From Cryptomeria japonica (Eukaryota > Streptophyta > Pinopsida > Cupressales > Cupressaceae): DNA of 64,000 nucleotides. The translations under genes and the position numbers were made by a program. This document shows, one piece after another, positions 1 to 10,867 of this stretch. A model generated the notes under the pieces. It searched no databases. It was not told where the DNA came from and saw nothing but the letters and a program-made list of their open reading frames with translations. Within the stretch, counting starts at the first letter, position 1, and every line of letters begins with the position of its first letter. Location of the stretch: assembly GCF_030272615.1 (NCBI RefSeq), contig NC_081413.1:19848285-19912284 (forward strand), read 5' to 3'.

Positions 1-564
1 TCTATTAATTTAACTAGATGGGATGAGGTACTTCATTCTAAATGGATGGGTTTGATAATTCCCCAATTTATTGGGATTGGAGGTAGACAGGCTGAGATAG
101 ATAGGAAGCTAACAAAATCGGCACCCCCCCGAAAGGGCTGGGCTAAGCTAAACTTTGATGGTGCTTCCCGTGGGAACCCTGGTGTAGCAGGTATAGGGTG
201 TGCTATTCACCAAGATAACGGAGTACTAATAGCTAGCATTAATAATCCCATAGGTGAGGCTACAAACAACATGGCTGAGTTTACAGCGTTGAGGGAGGGA
301 TTGATTATAGCGAAATCACTCAAGATTAAAAATCTGGAAATTAAAGGTGATTCGACCTTAACTATAAATGCAGTCAAGACTAGGGAAGTGTCAAACTGGA
401 AACTAAAAGCAGAATTAAAAAGAATCCTGGATTTGATCAAATACTTTGAGGAAACTTCAGTTAAACATATTTATAGGGAAGGTAATACTATAGCAGACAA
501 GTTAGCCAATTTAGGGGTAGATGGAAATTCGTATGTCTATAGGAAGGGAATTCCCTCGGATTAA
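1..564 (+). CDS. LINE-type RNase H domain, 5' part outside window
   Basis: The frame is open from base 1, so the gene enters from the left; the first ATG inside is at 46. The protein is a type I ribonuclease H: the D-G-A-S-R-G-N-P-G motif has its catalytic Asp at about 157-159, the Glu lies in N-M-A-E-F at about 276, the third Asp in K-G-D-S-T at about 348, and the last Asp in the H-x-x-R-E-G-N-x-x-A-D block at about 495. All four catalytic positions are present and no stop interrupts the domain. In plants this form, preceded by a G-W-x-K-L-N-F-D-G segment, is typical of the C-terminus of L1-like LINE polyproteins, where it removes RNA from the RNA-DNA hybrid during target-primed reverse transcription. 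The reverse transcriptase would lie left of the window. A host RNase H-like gene is a less likely alternative. Confidence 0.8.
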   Translation, partial: SINLTRWDEVLHSKWMGLIIPQFIGIGGRQAEIDRKLTKSAPPRKGWAKLNFDGASRGNPGVAGIGCAIHQDNGVLIASINNPIGEATNNMAEFTALREGLIIAKSLKIKNLEIKGDSTLTINAVKTREVSNWKLKAELKRILDLIKYFEETSVKHIYREGNTIADKLANLGVDGNSYVYRKGIPSD

Positions 565-681
565 TTTTAGGTGATGGTCGTGTCACTCCTCCATCTTACT
601 CCTCTCCAAGCCCCTCATTTATAAGTTCTAGGAGGTGCGGTCACCGTTTCCTTATATCAGCATTTTGGTATTAAGCTTCAG

Positions 682-713
<32 letters not shown>

Positions 714-879
714 GTATATATTTATATATAATCACATATGTATTTATCATCGGGTATTTAAGGATTGATTCATGTTTTATAATGTATTCATATATATATA
801 AATATATACATATATATATTCATATATATATATATGTATATATATACATTCATATATATATTCATATATCTATATACTC

Positions 880-916
<37 letters not shown>

Positions 917-1008
917 GGTGTAAATAGAAACATACACAATTTCACACACACATATATACATATATATATATATACAGAAACAATATATATATGTATATAT
1001 ATATATAC

Positions 1009-1060
<52 letters not shown>

Positions 1061-2468
1061 TTATATCTATCCGTATTTGAACTTTCATATATTTGTTTGT
1101 ATATTTCTCTCATCACCTGTCCCTAGATACCCAATTCTGTGTGTGGGTGAAATAGGGATGTTTCAGGCGAGAAGAGAGGAGATTGGAAGTAGCCTGGTAT
1201 TCCTGCTCTGGCTCATGCAGGTCTCCCCTCCAAAACAAGTAGACTGGGTCAAGTTTTTATGGATAGCGAGGGAATTGACATCAATGAGGAATCTATTATG
1301 TCTTCTAATGACAATAAGGGACTGACAGGTTATGTGTCTCCGTGCTAAGACTACTGGTTTCTTGAAATTTGGTATTTAAGACCCTTATTCTATGTATCGG
1401 ATAGTGTTGGTTATCATTTTAACATAGGATATAAGCCTTTTGTTAATACGGCACAGATATCTTGGTTACAGTTACGTTGGTAATATGGTAGTAAAGGTTT
1501 TATAGAATGTCATAGTGTTTGACATCTCTGTGGATTTTGAGGTGCCCTTTCTTTACCGTATGGGGTTCATTCGGGTTCTTACAAACTACTGAGGACTGGG
1601 TTGCATGCTTTCTTTTTAGATGTATTGTGGAGGGAAGAAGAGGATATGACTAGGCTTAGATATGGATACAGATATTTAGAAGGATCTATATATGATATGC
1701 CTCTGGATAGGCTCTTTTCTCTTTTGTTGTTTCATTCCTTTTTCCATACATATATATTTTTGTGTGCATCTGTATATATTCATGAAAATTCTGTCAGACT
1801 CAATGATAGATTATCTCGCATATAGGCATATCAATATACATACATATGCATATGAATATATTTATGTTTTGGTGAATCAAACATCTACAGAGTTAGAAGT
1901 AATTAAGGAACTGAGAGAAATTGATCCTTTTCATTTGTGTAGGCAGAATTGTAGCCTGGATAATCTCTTAAATTGAAACCCAAAAGGTTAAGATGGTTTC
2001 AAGCTAAGGGATATCTAGGCTATAATCCTCTTACATTAGATAGAAAAGATGTTATTATTTATTGAACGATTGTTGCAAGTTATTATGTTTACTATGCTTC
2101 TAACAGTTTGGCAAAGTAAGATGCAATAAGGTTTTGCAGATTCGGGATACAGGACAAAAGTTAAAGCTCGAAGTATAAAAGGATTCGCCAAAACTGAGAG
2201 GATGGATCCAACCGGGAAAAGATTTGCAAGATTTTATGTATAGAAAGAAACTAAAATGTCTAAAAAAGGAAGCCTCCGTCCTCAGAAGAGGAATTGTAAA
2301 AATTACAGTTGTTTATGATATCTGATCCCATAAGGGATCTGGGCTAGACCAGAGGTTTTCTTATCTCCATTCTTTCCTACCAATGCCCACATTGAATGGA
2401 GATGTAATATTTTTTATAAAAGAAATAAATTTTGGCTTCGACCTTTTATCGATCAAAAAAATAAAAAT
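565..2468 (+). other. Probable LINE 3' untranslated region with oligo-A end
   Basis: No credible reading frame is seen after the RNase H stop. The stretch contains the AT/TG microsatellite at 671-1070 and AT-rich unique sequence, and ends in a short A-rich tail at about 2455-2468, directly before LTR-like sequence. That position fits the 3' end of the LINE. Target-site duplications were not identified, so the boundary is inference. Confidence 0.45.
671..1070. repeat. AT-rich microsatellite with a (TG)13 core
   Basis: Interrupted TA/ATAC repeats with an uninterrupted (TG)13 run at 891-916. Apparent reading frames here (Tyr/Ile repeats) are repeat artefacts. Confidence 0.9.
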
Positions 2469-3463
2469 TAATTCATTAAAATCAAATTTCATTCAATTAA
2501 ATAAATAAAATCAATTTATTTAATTAAATCCCCTATTCCTCTTTTAAATAAATTAAATCAAACATTTATTCAAATCATTTATCCCCCCCACTTGCATTTT
2601 CCTACAAATGCAACTTGCACACATTTATTGAAATAAATAAATTTTTATTTTAATAAAATCCTATTTTCCCTCACCCACCAAATCCACTTGCAAATCTAAT
2701 CCGCTTCTAGATTCTTCTAATCCCTTCCTAATTAGCCTAATCCATCACTTAATTATTGTCACATTCCTAAGCAAAATGGAGTCACTTCTCAAATACTCCA
2801 AAGTCTTTGAAAAGTATTTAATGCTTTGTGTGTTCAACAAATTAACCCCCGAAGTCTTCCAAGACCACTAATGGCTCTTACATGACCATTTATGGCTCTT
2901 ACATAACCTTTTATCATTATTTCAAACTTGTCTCCCCAAACATTTATTATTTTGACCATATTCATCCATTTCACATTTGCACAAGAGTTTATCCATTGGA
3001 TAAAAGCTTTATTCTTTGAATAAAGAGTTTATTCATTCAACCAACCTTGACTTTAACTCTCAAGGTCATGTCAAGCATTAAAATGCTTATTCCCTCTCCT
3101 CTCAACCTATCTCACATTAACACTTGTCATCTTGGTATTGGGTTGAAAGACCTCACATGGATTTGAAATCATTCAATCCTAACCCTTGTTGAGATTGCTC
3201 AATCTCAACCATCCATTGCTCCATTTTTCCTATAAATAGAGCCCATTTCTTCATAATCCAGATCCTAAAAACTTGTATACAGTTAACTTATAGGCATTTT
3301 AAGAGAGAATTTAGCATAGCAATCTCATGTATTGTCATTTTGGTTAAAATAAATCATTTTAACATCAATAGATTAATATTAGCTTTTTATTTTACATTTA
3401 GAGCAATATTACAATCTCAATCCTCCATAAGCATCCATAGTGCAAAAAGCTGCTAAGAGCTAC
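2467..3463 (+). repeat. LTR fragment, 5' truncated, inverted sister at 36088-37123
   Basis: This block aligns by eye over most of its length with the reverse complement of 36088-37123. Shared landmarks are runs of AATTAAATAAAT, the words CACTTGCA and CTACAAATGCAA, ATTAGCCTAATCCAT, and a TATA box followed by GAGCCC (TATAAATAGA at 3231-3240). The sister has a clean LTR start (TGTAGTCACAT) and a polypurine tract; this copy lacks roughly the first 150 bp. Beyond 3264, where the sister stops, this copy continues through R/U5-like sequence to about 3463. TGGAACCTGG at 3471 is in the place expected for a primer-binding site, but I cannot match it to a tRNA. The left edge abuts the LINE oligo-A tail. 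Confidence 0.7.
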
Positions 3464-4658
3464 ACTATTTTGGAACCTGGAGAGGAGAGGAACAAGGGAG
3501 AAGGAGGTAAGAGCATGTTAGGAGGTATTTGGAGATGCCTTATCATATTTGCTTCTTTAGTTAAATATGCTTTCATGTTTTTAGTGTCTCTCTTTATATG
3601 CCTTTTTAGATTAGTTTTTGATTGACTAACACTAACGATTTTCTTGTTTCTTGTGTTTTTTATCATTGACTAAATCTTGTCCATTTAGGAGGGCATCAAT
3701 AACATTTCCCACAATTTCACTAAATTACTCTAAATCTTATCTTGCCTACTAGAAAGATGCAATACTAAAACCAATTTACTAACGTAATAGTTCACTACCT
3801 TCATAAGGTATAAATCTTAGCATTTTTATTACATTTCCCTAAGTTCTACTTTACACATTCCATAATTACTTTAAGTTAATGCACCATCCAAATCGTAACA
3901 ATACAACACATCATCATCTTCCATTATCTAAGTTACACATATTAGTTTACTTATTAAATTTTCTAGGAGTCATATTTTGTTAAGGATTTGTTTAAAACAT
4001 GTTTACCCCCCTACAATTTTCATCCATTGCATGTTACCAAAGATAATTGACATCATAACTTACTTTATCCAAAGTGAATATTCTTATTTTGCATCAAGGC
4101 GCCTCATAAGGGTGTTAATTACATATTTGTTAAACCACCCTAGGTGCATGATTTCTTCCCACATCATAGGGCAACCAGGTGTAATCAAGTCTAGGTTTTT
4201 TTTTTCAAATCTGCTCATAAATAGGACCTTTTCTACCTCTAGGGCTTACAATGTTTAGACTTCTAGGAAAAAAGGTTAAGTTACATAGGTTACACTAATC
4301 GCAAACCCAAATATTAAGGTATATAACAATCCCTTTCTAAGGGAGTGATGAAAAAGTAAGTATACTTAATTTAGATATCATCCATGCAGTCATCAACATA
4401 CACATGCCAAATTAACAAGTCTTCAATTATCAGCTCTTTCACAATTCCTTCACACTTTTGTTATTAATTTTCTTGCTTAGATTAATCGTAAAAACTTTTC
4501 ATTTAAGAGGATATTCCTTCCATTATCTTAATTTGATATAATACTTTTTATTTATTCCTTGTGCCTAATTTTACTCCTTGTGGTATTCTCCCTTGACACA
4601 CTATTAATGGTTCAATGAACATGAAATACATTACTCTAATCACATTACTAGGACTAGA
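3464..4658. other. AT-rich stretch, no gene seen
   Basis: Short frames only, no motif recognised. It may be the decayed interior of the element whose LTR precedes it. Together with 9390-9850 and 15861-17866 it seems to be the older sequence into which the copia elements inserted. Confidence 0.5.
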
Positions 4659-5010
4659 TGTTAGGGTTTCAAGCAGATCTGAAGAAAATGTGAACTAACA
4701 ATTATATGCAGATCTAAATACAAAAGATAAAGGAGTAAAACAGGACACAGATAACACAAAGATTTAATGTGGTTCACCCAGAATGTGTTATGTCCACCAT
4801 ATACAATCGTCCTATCTTTCTTATTATCTAGCAAAAATAGTACATAAACCTCTCTATGCCTTAAGCATCCCAGCCACTTATAACATGCATTTTTAGGGCA
4901 ATAGACAAAGTCGGCCTTTTTAGGGTTTTATTACAATGTCAGTTTTCATCAACAAAAAATGTCCAAAAAAAGTGTACAGTACTTTGCTGATCAGTCGACA
5001 CATATCAACA
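4659..5010 (-). repeat. 3' LTR of the minus-strand copia element
   Basis: 352 bp; on the minus strand it starts TGTTGATATG after the polypurine tract and ends ...CCCTAACA. It matches 9055-9389 nearly throughout, except for about 17 bp at its start that are absent from the other copy. Confidence 0.85.
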
Positions 5011-5024
5011 ATCTTCCACTTGGA
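5011..5024 (-). other. Polypurine tract
   Basis: Minus strand TCCAAGTGGAAGAT directly before the 3' LTR; the plus-strand primer site of reverse transcription. Confidence 0.7.
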
Positions 5025-5149
5025 GACTGATCAGGCTCCACACCAAACAATCTCCCACTTAGAGATTGATACTAGACGACACCACTATACTTGCAGCATC
5101 CACTAGATAAAACATTAGGACTCAACTGGTATAAATTCCACAATTATCA

Positions 5150-8100
5150 ATCAAGAAGACCAATAGAAACTGATGAAGAAATCAGCTTCTCCTGTGGAAC
5201 TGCCTTTGTGAACATATCGGTAGGATTCTCACTTGTGTGAATCTTCTCGAGCCATAACTGACCCTCCTCCAAAATAGTCTGGATGAAGTGGTACCTGAGC
5301 TGAATGTGCTTTGTCCTTGAATGAAAAGAAGAGTTCTTCGCAAGATGAATGGTACTCTAGCTATCAATATACAATTAGTGATCCTCCTGTGTCTGACCCA
5401 ATTCCTCCAGAAGATATTGTAACCAAATCATCTCCTTGTTGGCTTCTGTAGCAACAACATACTCAGCTTTAGTGGTTGAAAGTGCAACAACCTTTTGTAG
5501 CCTAGAAATCCAACTGACTGCAGTTTCCCCTATAGTAAAAACATACCCTGTAGTACTCCTCCATGAATCAATATCACCTACCAAATCAAAGTCAACAAAT
5601 CCACCCAGAGAAACATTAGATCCTTTGAAACATAATGCCTTCATAGTAGTTCCTTTCGAATACCAAAGAATCCATTTCACAGCATTCCAATGTTCCATAC
5701 CTAGATTACTCATAAACCCGCTCACAACTCCCACTGCATATGCAATATTTGGCCTTGTGCCTCTGGGCACATCTCCTTAGTCAATTTGAAATGACTAGCC
5801 AAAGGTGTACTAACTACTTTTGCATCATGCATGTTAAATATTTTCAACACCTTCTTTATATACTCACTTCGGGACAAATTCAAGGTTCTATTTTTCTTGT
5901 CCCGTGTAATCCTCATACCAAGAATTTGCTTAGCTGCACCCAAATCCTTCATAGCAAATGACCTAACTAATTTATGTTTAAGATCATTTATATGTTGCAT
6001 GTTAGACCCAACAACAAGCATGTCATCAACATAAAGCAACAGGATAATATAACTGCCATTATCCAATCTCTTAAAATATACACAATGATCAGAATGACAT
6101 CTATGATAACCATGATCAGCCATGAAATGATCAAATTTTAAATACCATTGTCAGGGTGCTTGTTTTAGGCCATACAAACTTTTCTTCAACCTACACACCA
6201 AGTTCTCCTTACCTTTGACCTCATATCCCTGTGGTTGCAACATGTAAATTTCCGCCTCCAAATCTCTGTGGAGAAAAGTTGTTTTGGCATCTAATTGTTC
6301 AAGATGTAAATCATCTGCAACCACAAGACTAAGTACAGTTCTAATTGAAGTCATTTTTACAACTCGAGAAAATATTTCATCATAATCTATACCCTTTTTT
6401 TGTGCAAAACCTTTTACCACAAATCTGGCCTTATATCTTTTCTAACCTCCTTCCTCCTCCTTCAGCCGATAAACCCATTTGTTAGAAAAGGCTCTTTTTC
6501 TGCAGGTAAAGGGACTATGTCCCAAGTCTTAGTTTTCATCAAGGAGTCCATCTCCTCTTTCATGCCTAGCTCCCACTATTGTTTGGCATCCACCTGCATT
6601 GCTTCTTCATATTCTTTTGGTTCACTAGAATTAGGTAATAAAATAGAATACACAGAAGGAGAAAATCTTTTAGGGGGCCTACTTGACCTCATAGAACGTT
6701 TAACACTTGTAGGAGTTTGTGGGACGATCTGTTATTGTTGAGAATTAGGTACCTGTGGCATTTCATTTTTTAGGAATCTCATCCAACACCACATATTCTT
6801 GTTTGTCCTGTTCATGCTTCTTTTTCTGCATCTATTCTTTATAAATAACCTTCTCATTGAATATAACATCTCTACTTCTAATTATTTTCTTATTTTCAAA
6901 ATCCCATAACCGTTAGCCATATTCATCTATCCCATATCAAATGAAGGTACATTTATGAGATTTAGCATCAAGCTTGGTTTTGTTTTCTTTATCAACATGG
7001 ACAAAAGCTTCACAACCAAAGGTTTTTAGAAAAGAATAATTTACCTTTTTACCAGTCCATGCCTCCTCTGGAATACCACCATCCAAAGGGGTTGAAGGTC
7101 CTCTATTTATCAAATAGACAACAGTATGTACAACATTTGCCTAAAAATGTAAGGGAAATCCAACATACAATCTCATGCTCCTTGTGCATTCCATGATAGT
7201 CCTATTCATTCTCTCTGACACACCATTTTCCTGTGGAGTTCTTGGAATTGTCTTCTACTTTTTAATCTCATTTAAGGAGCAGTAATCTTCAAATACTTTG
7301 CTGCAATACTCACCTCCATTATCTGATTTGAGACACTTCAATTTTTTTCCTGTCTCATTCTCAACCAAAGCTTTCTATTTCTTAAAAGTTTTAAAAACAT
7401 CTGATTTTTGTTTTAGGAAATATACCCATGTTTTTCTAGTTGATTCATCAATAAAAATAACATAATAACAAGAGCCACCAAGAGATGATACCTGAGCCAG
7501 TCCCCATACATCTGAATGCACAAGCTCTAACTTATCACTCTTCTTCTCTTTCCCAACCTTGAGAAATCTGACTCTTTTCTGTTTACCATAAACACAGTTT
7601 TCACAGAACTCTAAATCAATCTTCTTTAGTCCTAGAAATAGATTTTTGGAGTGAAGTATTTTCATCCCTTTCTCACTCATGTGCCCAAGCCTATGGTGCC
7701 ACATTATTGAATTTGTTCTTGCAACATCTATTGTTGTTGTCCCTGCAGTAACTTTATCTGTAGCAGCTAGGGTAGAGTAAGTGTTACCAGTATATAGATA
7801 TAATGTGCCTACCTTTGCACCTTTAGCTACTACTAATGATCCTTTAGTGGCCTTCCAGATACTGTCTGAGAAGGTAACTATGCAACCTTCACTACCTAGT
7901 TGCCCTGCAGAAATTAAATTTCTTCTTAAATTAGGAACATGTCTTACCTCTTGCAGAAACTAGTCATTTTCATTCTGCAACTTGATCTTTATCTTTCCTT
8001 TTCCAACAATTTGACAGGGCTCATCATCACCCAAATATACATGTCCAAAATCACCTTGAACATAATCTAGAAAATATTTTCTATGGGGTGTAGTATGAAA

Positions 8101-8994
8101 TGAAGCCCTAGAATCTATTACCCAGGAATCATTAACATTATAAAAACATACGATTAAAGCATCTTGTAAAGTATTACTTGCAATATTAGCTTCCTTACTG
8201 TCATTTTCATTTTTGTCTCCTTTGTTTTTTCGAGACCAACAGTTTTTCTTTAGATGAATAGGCTTTCCGCAATACTAACAATCTTTCTTTCCTCTAGATT
8301 GAGAGCGTCCTTTCTTTGACTTCCCTTGTGACTTCTCATTCCCAGTGCCTTTTCCTCTTTCCTTTGATCTTCCTCTATTCTCCACATTCAAAAAACTACT
8401 TGATCATGTTGGAATCTCACCTCTGCTTTTCCTTTGCGTTTCCTCACTTAGGATAACACCAACAATATCATCAAATACCAAAGTATTTATACCAAAGACA
8501 AAGTTACTTACAGCCATAACCAATCTATTCCATCTTTCTAGCAAAGAACATAAAATCAAGAGAGCCCTAACCTCTTCTACAAAAGTAATTTTTACTGAAG
8601 ACAATTGACTAGTAATTGTATTAAATTCATTTAAGTGCTCTGCTACAGATATTCCCTCACTCATTTTTAAATTAAACAAAGGCTTCATAAGAAATACCTT
8701 ATTCGAAGCCGAGGGTTTCTCATATAACTTAGCCAATGTAGCCATCAAATCTACAGTCGCTTTTTCTTCTGTTATATTGAAAGCTACAGACGGTGCAAGG
8801 CATAATCGAATGGATCCCAGTGCCTTTCTATCTAAAATGTACCACTCTTCATCTGACATTGTGGTCACTTTCTTTGCCTTTCCTTCCAATGGCCGCCACA
8901 AATCCTTTTGATACAGGTAATCCTCCATCTGCATTTTCCATAACTGATAATTCTATCTGTTAAACTTTTCGATCTTGAATTTGGAATCCTCCAT
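5150..8994 (-). pseudogene. Copia gag-pol polyprotein, inactivated
   Basis: The start codon reads on the minus strand at 8992-8994 and opens with M-E-D-S-K-F-K-I-E-K-F. The order is: gag (UBN2 type) to about 8404; a CCHC knuckle at about 8235-8275 with a TAG inside it; protease with its active site changed from D-S-G to D-S-R at about 8106-8115; the pre-integrase H-H-C-C region and first integrase Asp (7375-7704); S-D-N-G-G-E-Y and N-G-V-S-E-R further on (about 7140-7340); reverse transcriptase (6420 down to 5722, with Y-V-D-D-M-L); and RNase H (5770 to about 5150). In-frame stops include a TGA at an A-P-R-Q-W-Y position near 6150 and a TAG in D-S-Q-S of RNase H. At least one frameshift lies near 5760. 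The element cannot encode functional enzymes. Confidence 0.9.
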
Positions 8995-9040
8995 TGCTCC
9001 CACTCAAATTTGAAAGTCCTGCCAATTTATAGAAAACCTC

Positions 9041-9052
9041 TCTCTGATACCA
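9041..9052 (-). other. Primer-binding site (initiator-Met tRNA)
   Basis: Minus strand TGGTATCAGAGA, two bases inside the 5' LTR end. This fixes the orientation of the 4659-9389 element. Confidence 0.85.
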
Positions 9053-9054
9053 AT

Positions 9055-9389
9055 TGTTAGGGTTTCAAGCAGATCTGAAGCAAATATAGACTAACAATTA
9101 TATGCAAATCTAAATACAAAATATAAAGGAATAAAACAAGACACAGATAACACAGAGATTTAACGTGGTTCACCCAGAATGGGTTATGTCCACCATACAC
9201 AGTCGTCCTATCTTTCTTATTATCCAGCAAAAATAGTACATAAACCTCTCTATGCCTTAAGCATCCTAGCCGCTTATAACATGCGTTTTTAGGGCAACAG
9301 ACAAAGTCAGCCTTTTTAGGGTTTTATTACAATGTCGGTTTTCATCAACAAAAAATGTCCAAAAAAAGTGTACAGTACTTTGTTGATCA
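9055..9389 (-). repeat. 5' LTR of the minus-strand copia element, outer end missing
   Basis: 335 bp matching 4659-4993. The sister continues for about 17 more bases to its TG end; here the similarity stops at TGATCA (9384-9389) and unrelated AT-rich sequence follows. Confidence 0.85.
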
Positions 9390-9850
9390 AATAAAAAGAA
9401 ACATAAATTTAGTGGTCCTTCCATCATAAAAAAAAATATAAAAGAAAGTACTAGCTCCAAAGTCACAATATACTACTCAAAGAAAGTCTAAACACTGTCG
9501 AATCAAAACTCAAAACAAGGTGACCATTTTAGCCATACTATAGGGAGTAACTGCAACACATCACCCAAGATCACACGTCCTAAGTGTGTTAGGAAGTGAT
9601 TATTAGACTCTTAAGGGTTTTTTTTAGATCGTTTATATTCCTTTATTATTATGAAATATCTTATATACAAGAGATTGCAATCATTTTATAGATCATGTTC
9701 CATTTATCTTTCACATGATTACTATTACAAATAAAACTTTCTGATATAATCTGCTATCCATGTAGGGTTATTAGCAACCATTATTATATTCTAATAGGTG
9801 ATTGCACTAACTCTACCATCTTCGTCAATTCTTCTTGGGTTTCCATTAAG
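9390..9850. other. Non-coding gap between two copia elements
   Basis: AT-rich, no gene recognised. It ends in TTAAG, one half of the target-site duplication of the next element. Confidence 0.6.
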
Positions 9851-10743
9851 TGTTGGGAAAAATGGTGTCTCAACCTTGCATTTATGCGAGGTTACTATTT
9901 ATAGTAAGTTTTTATTTGAGCACGAAATGGTGTGAAACTCTCCCTGAAGCTTCTGGTTGGCTAGATAAGCATTCCGGTAAAGTTGCGTCGCAAGGTCACA
10001 GCTAGTTTTGAAGATATTAAAGTTTTCATCTTGGAGGGGTGCAATAAAATATTTAAACTTAATTTTGGGGACTTTAGAGGCTCCGAAATGCCCTGAAAAG
10101 TGGCCATAACTGGCGAAGCAGGTTACGAGGTGATAGAGCACTTCATGAGCTTTCCGGCGCTTCAAACGGTTCGTCAATCGGACGCCCGGTTCTCAAGTTA
10201 TGGCCTCCGGAAGTTTGTACTCCTGAAATAGGAAAAATAATTTGTATCGGATACATAAATGAGCTGTAAAAGGGAGCGACACGTGTTGGTGTGTGCTTTA
10301 ACATGTCATAGGGCATCTAGAAGGGAGATAAGGTCAGCTACACCTTATTGGGTGGTTTTAGCCCATGGTTTTGTAATACCGTTTGATGGTTTCTTGTATT
10401 GTATCTCCTATTTATGAGGTGTGTGAGATAGAGGTTGGGTGTAAGAGTCTTATGGCTATTGAGTTGCCTCTGAATCTCTAATTAGTGGTACTCCTGCGAA
10501 GAGCTTTCTCTGCAAGTATTTTGTAATCTATTTTGATTGCTGAATAAAATATTGAGCTGCTTTTGGAGGGTGGGGTTTTTCTCCCGAAAGGGTTTTCCCT
10601 ACGTAAATCACTGTGTTGTGGTATGAATGCTATTATATCTATTTCTATTTTCTGTAACTGTTGTAATGATCTGAAAAAGTTTTGCATTACCCTCCTCTCA
10701 AGGTTAGTGTAGGAAGTTGTTTCCGCTACTTAACTTCCTTACA
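9851..10743 (+). repeat. 5' LTR of the Tork-like element
   Basis: 893 bp, TG...CA ends. The TATA box position reads CTGTAAAAGG (10264-10273), whereas the 3' LTR has CTATAAAAGG. AATAAA near 10543 is a possible polyadenylation signal. Confidence 0.95.
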
Positions 10744-10745
10744 AG

Positions 10746-10757
10746 TGGTATCAGAGC
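10746..10757 (+). other. Primer-binding site (initiator-Met tRNA)
   Basis: TGGTATCAGAGC, two bases after the 5' LTR, the canonical copia primer site. Confidence 0.95.
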
Positions 10758-10867
10758 CTGATCACCTTTGGTTTCAATTGTGGGCAGTTGGGTTTTTTGA
10801 ACTAATCCAGATTTGAGTGGGAGCTTGTGCAGAAGACAATTTTTTATCTTGTTGCAGGAATATTCAG

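Larger units (their letters stand above)
4659..9389 (-). mobile_element. Decayed Ty1/copia retrotransposon (minus strand)
   Basis: Two direct repeats (4659-5010 and 9055-9389) enclose a minus-strand gag-pol remnant in Ty1/copia order (gag, protease, integrase, reverse transcriptase, RNase H). Next to the right-hand repeat, at 9041-9052, the minus strand carries TGGTATCAGAGA, the usual initiator-Met tRNA primer-binding site. Next to the left-hand repeat, 5011-5024 gives the purine-rich TCCAAGTGGAAGAT. The right repeat is therefore the 5' LTR and the left one the 3' LTR. No matching target-site duplication is visible (CTAGA on the left, AATAA on the right), because the outer end of the 5' LTR is missing. 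Confidence 0.9.

Noticed and set aside
10746-10757. tRNA gene fragment
   Set aside because: The match to initiator-Met tRNA is the short retroelement primer-binding site only; no cloverleaf surrounds it.
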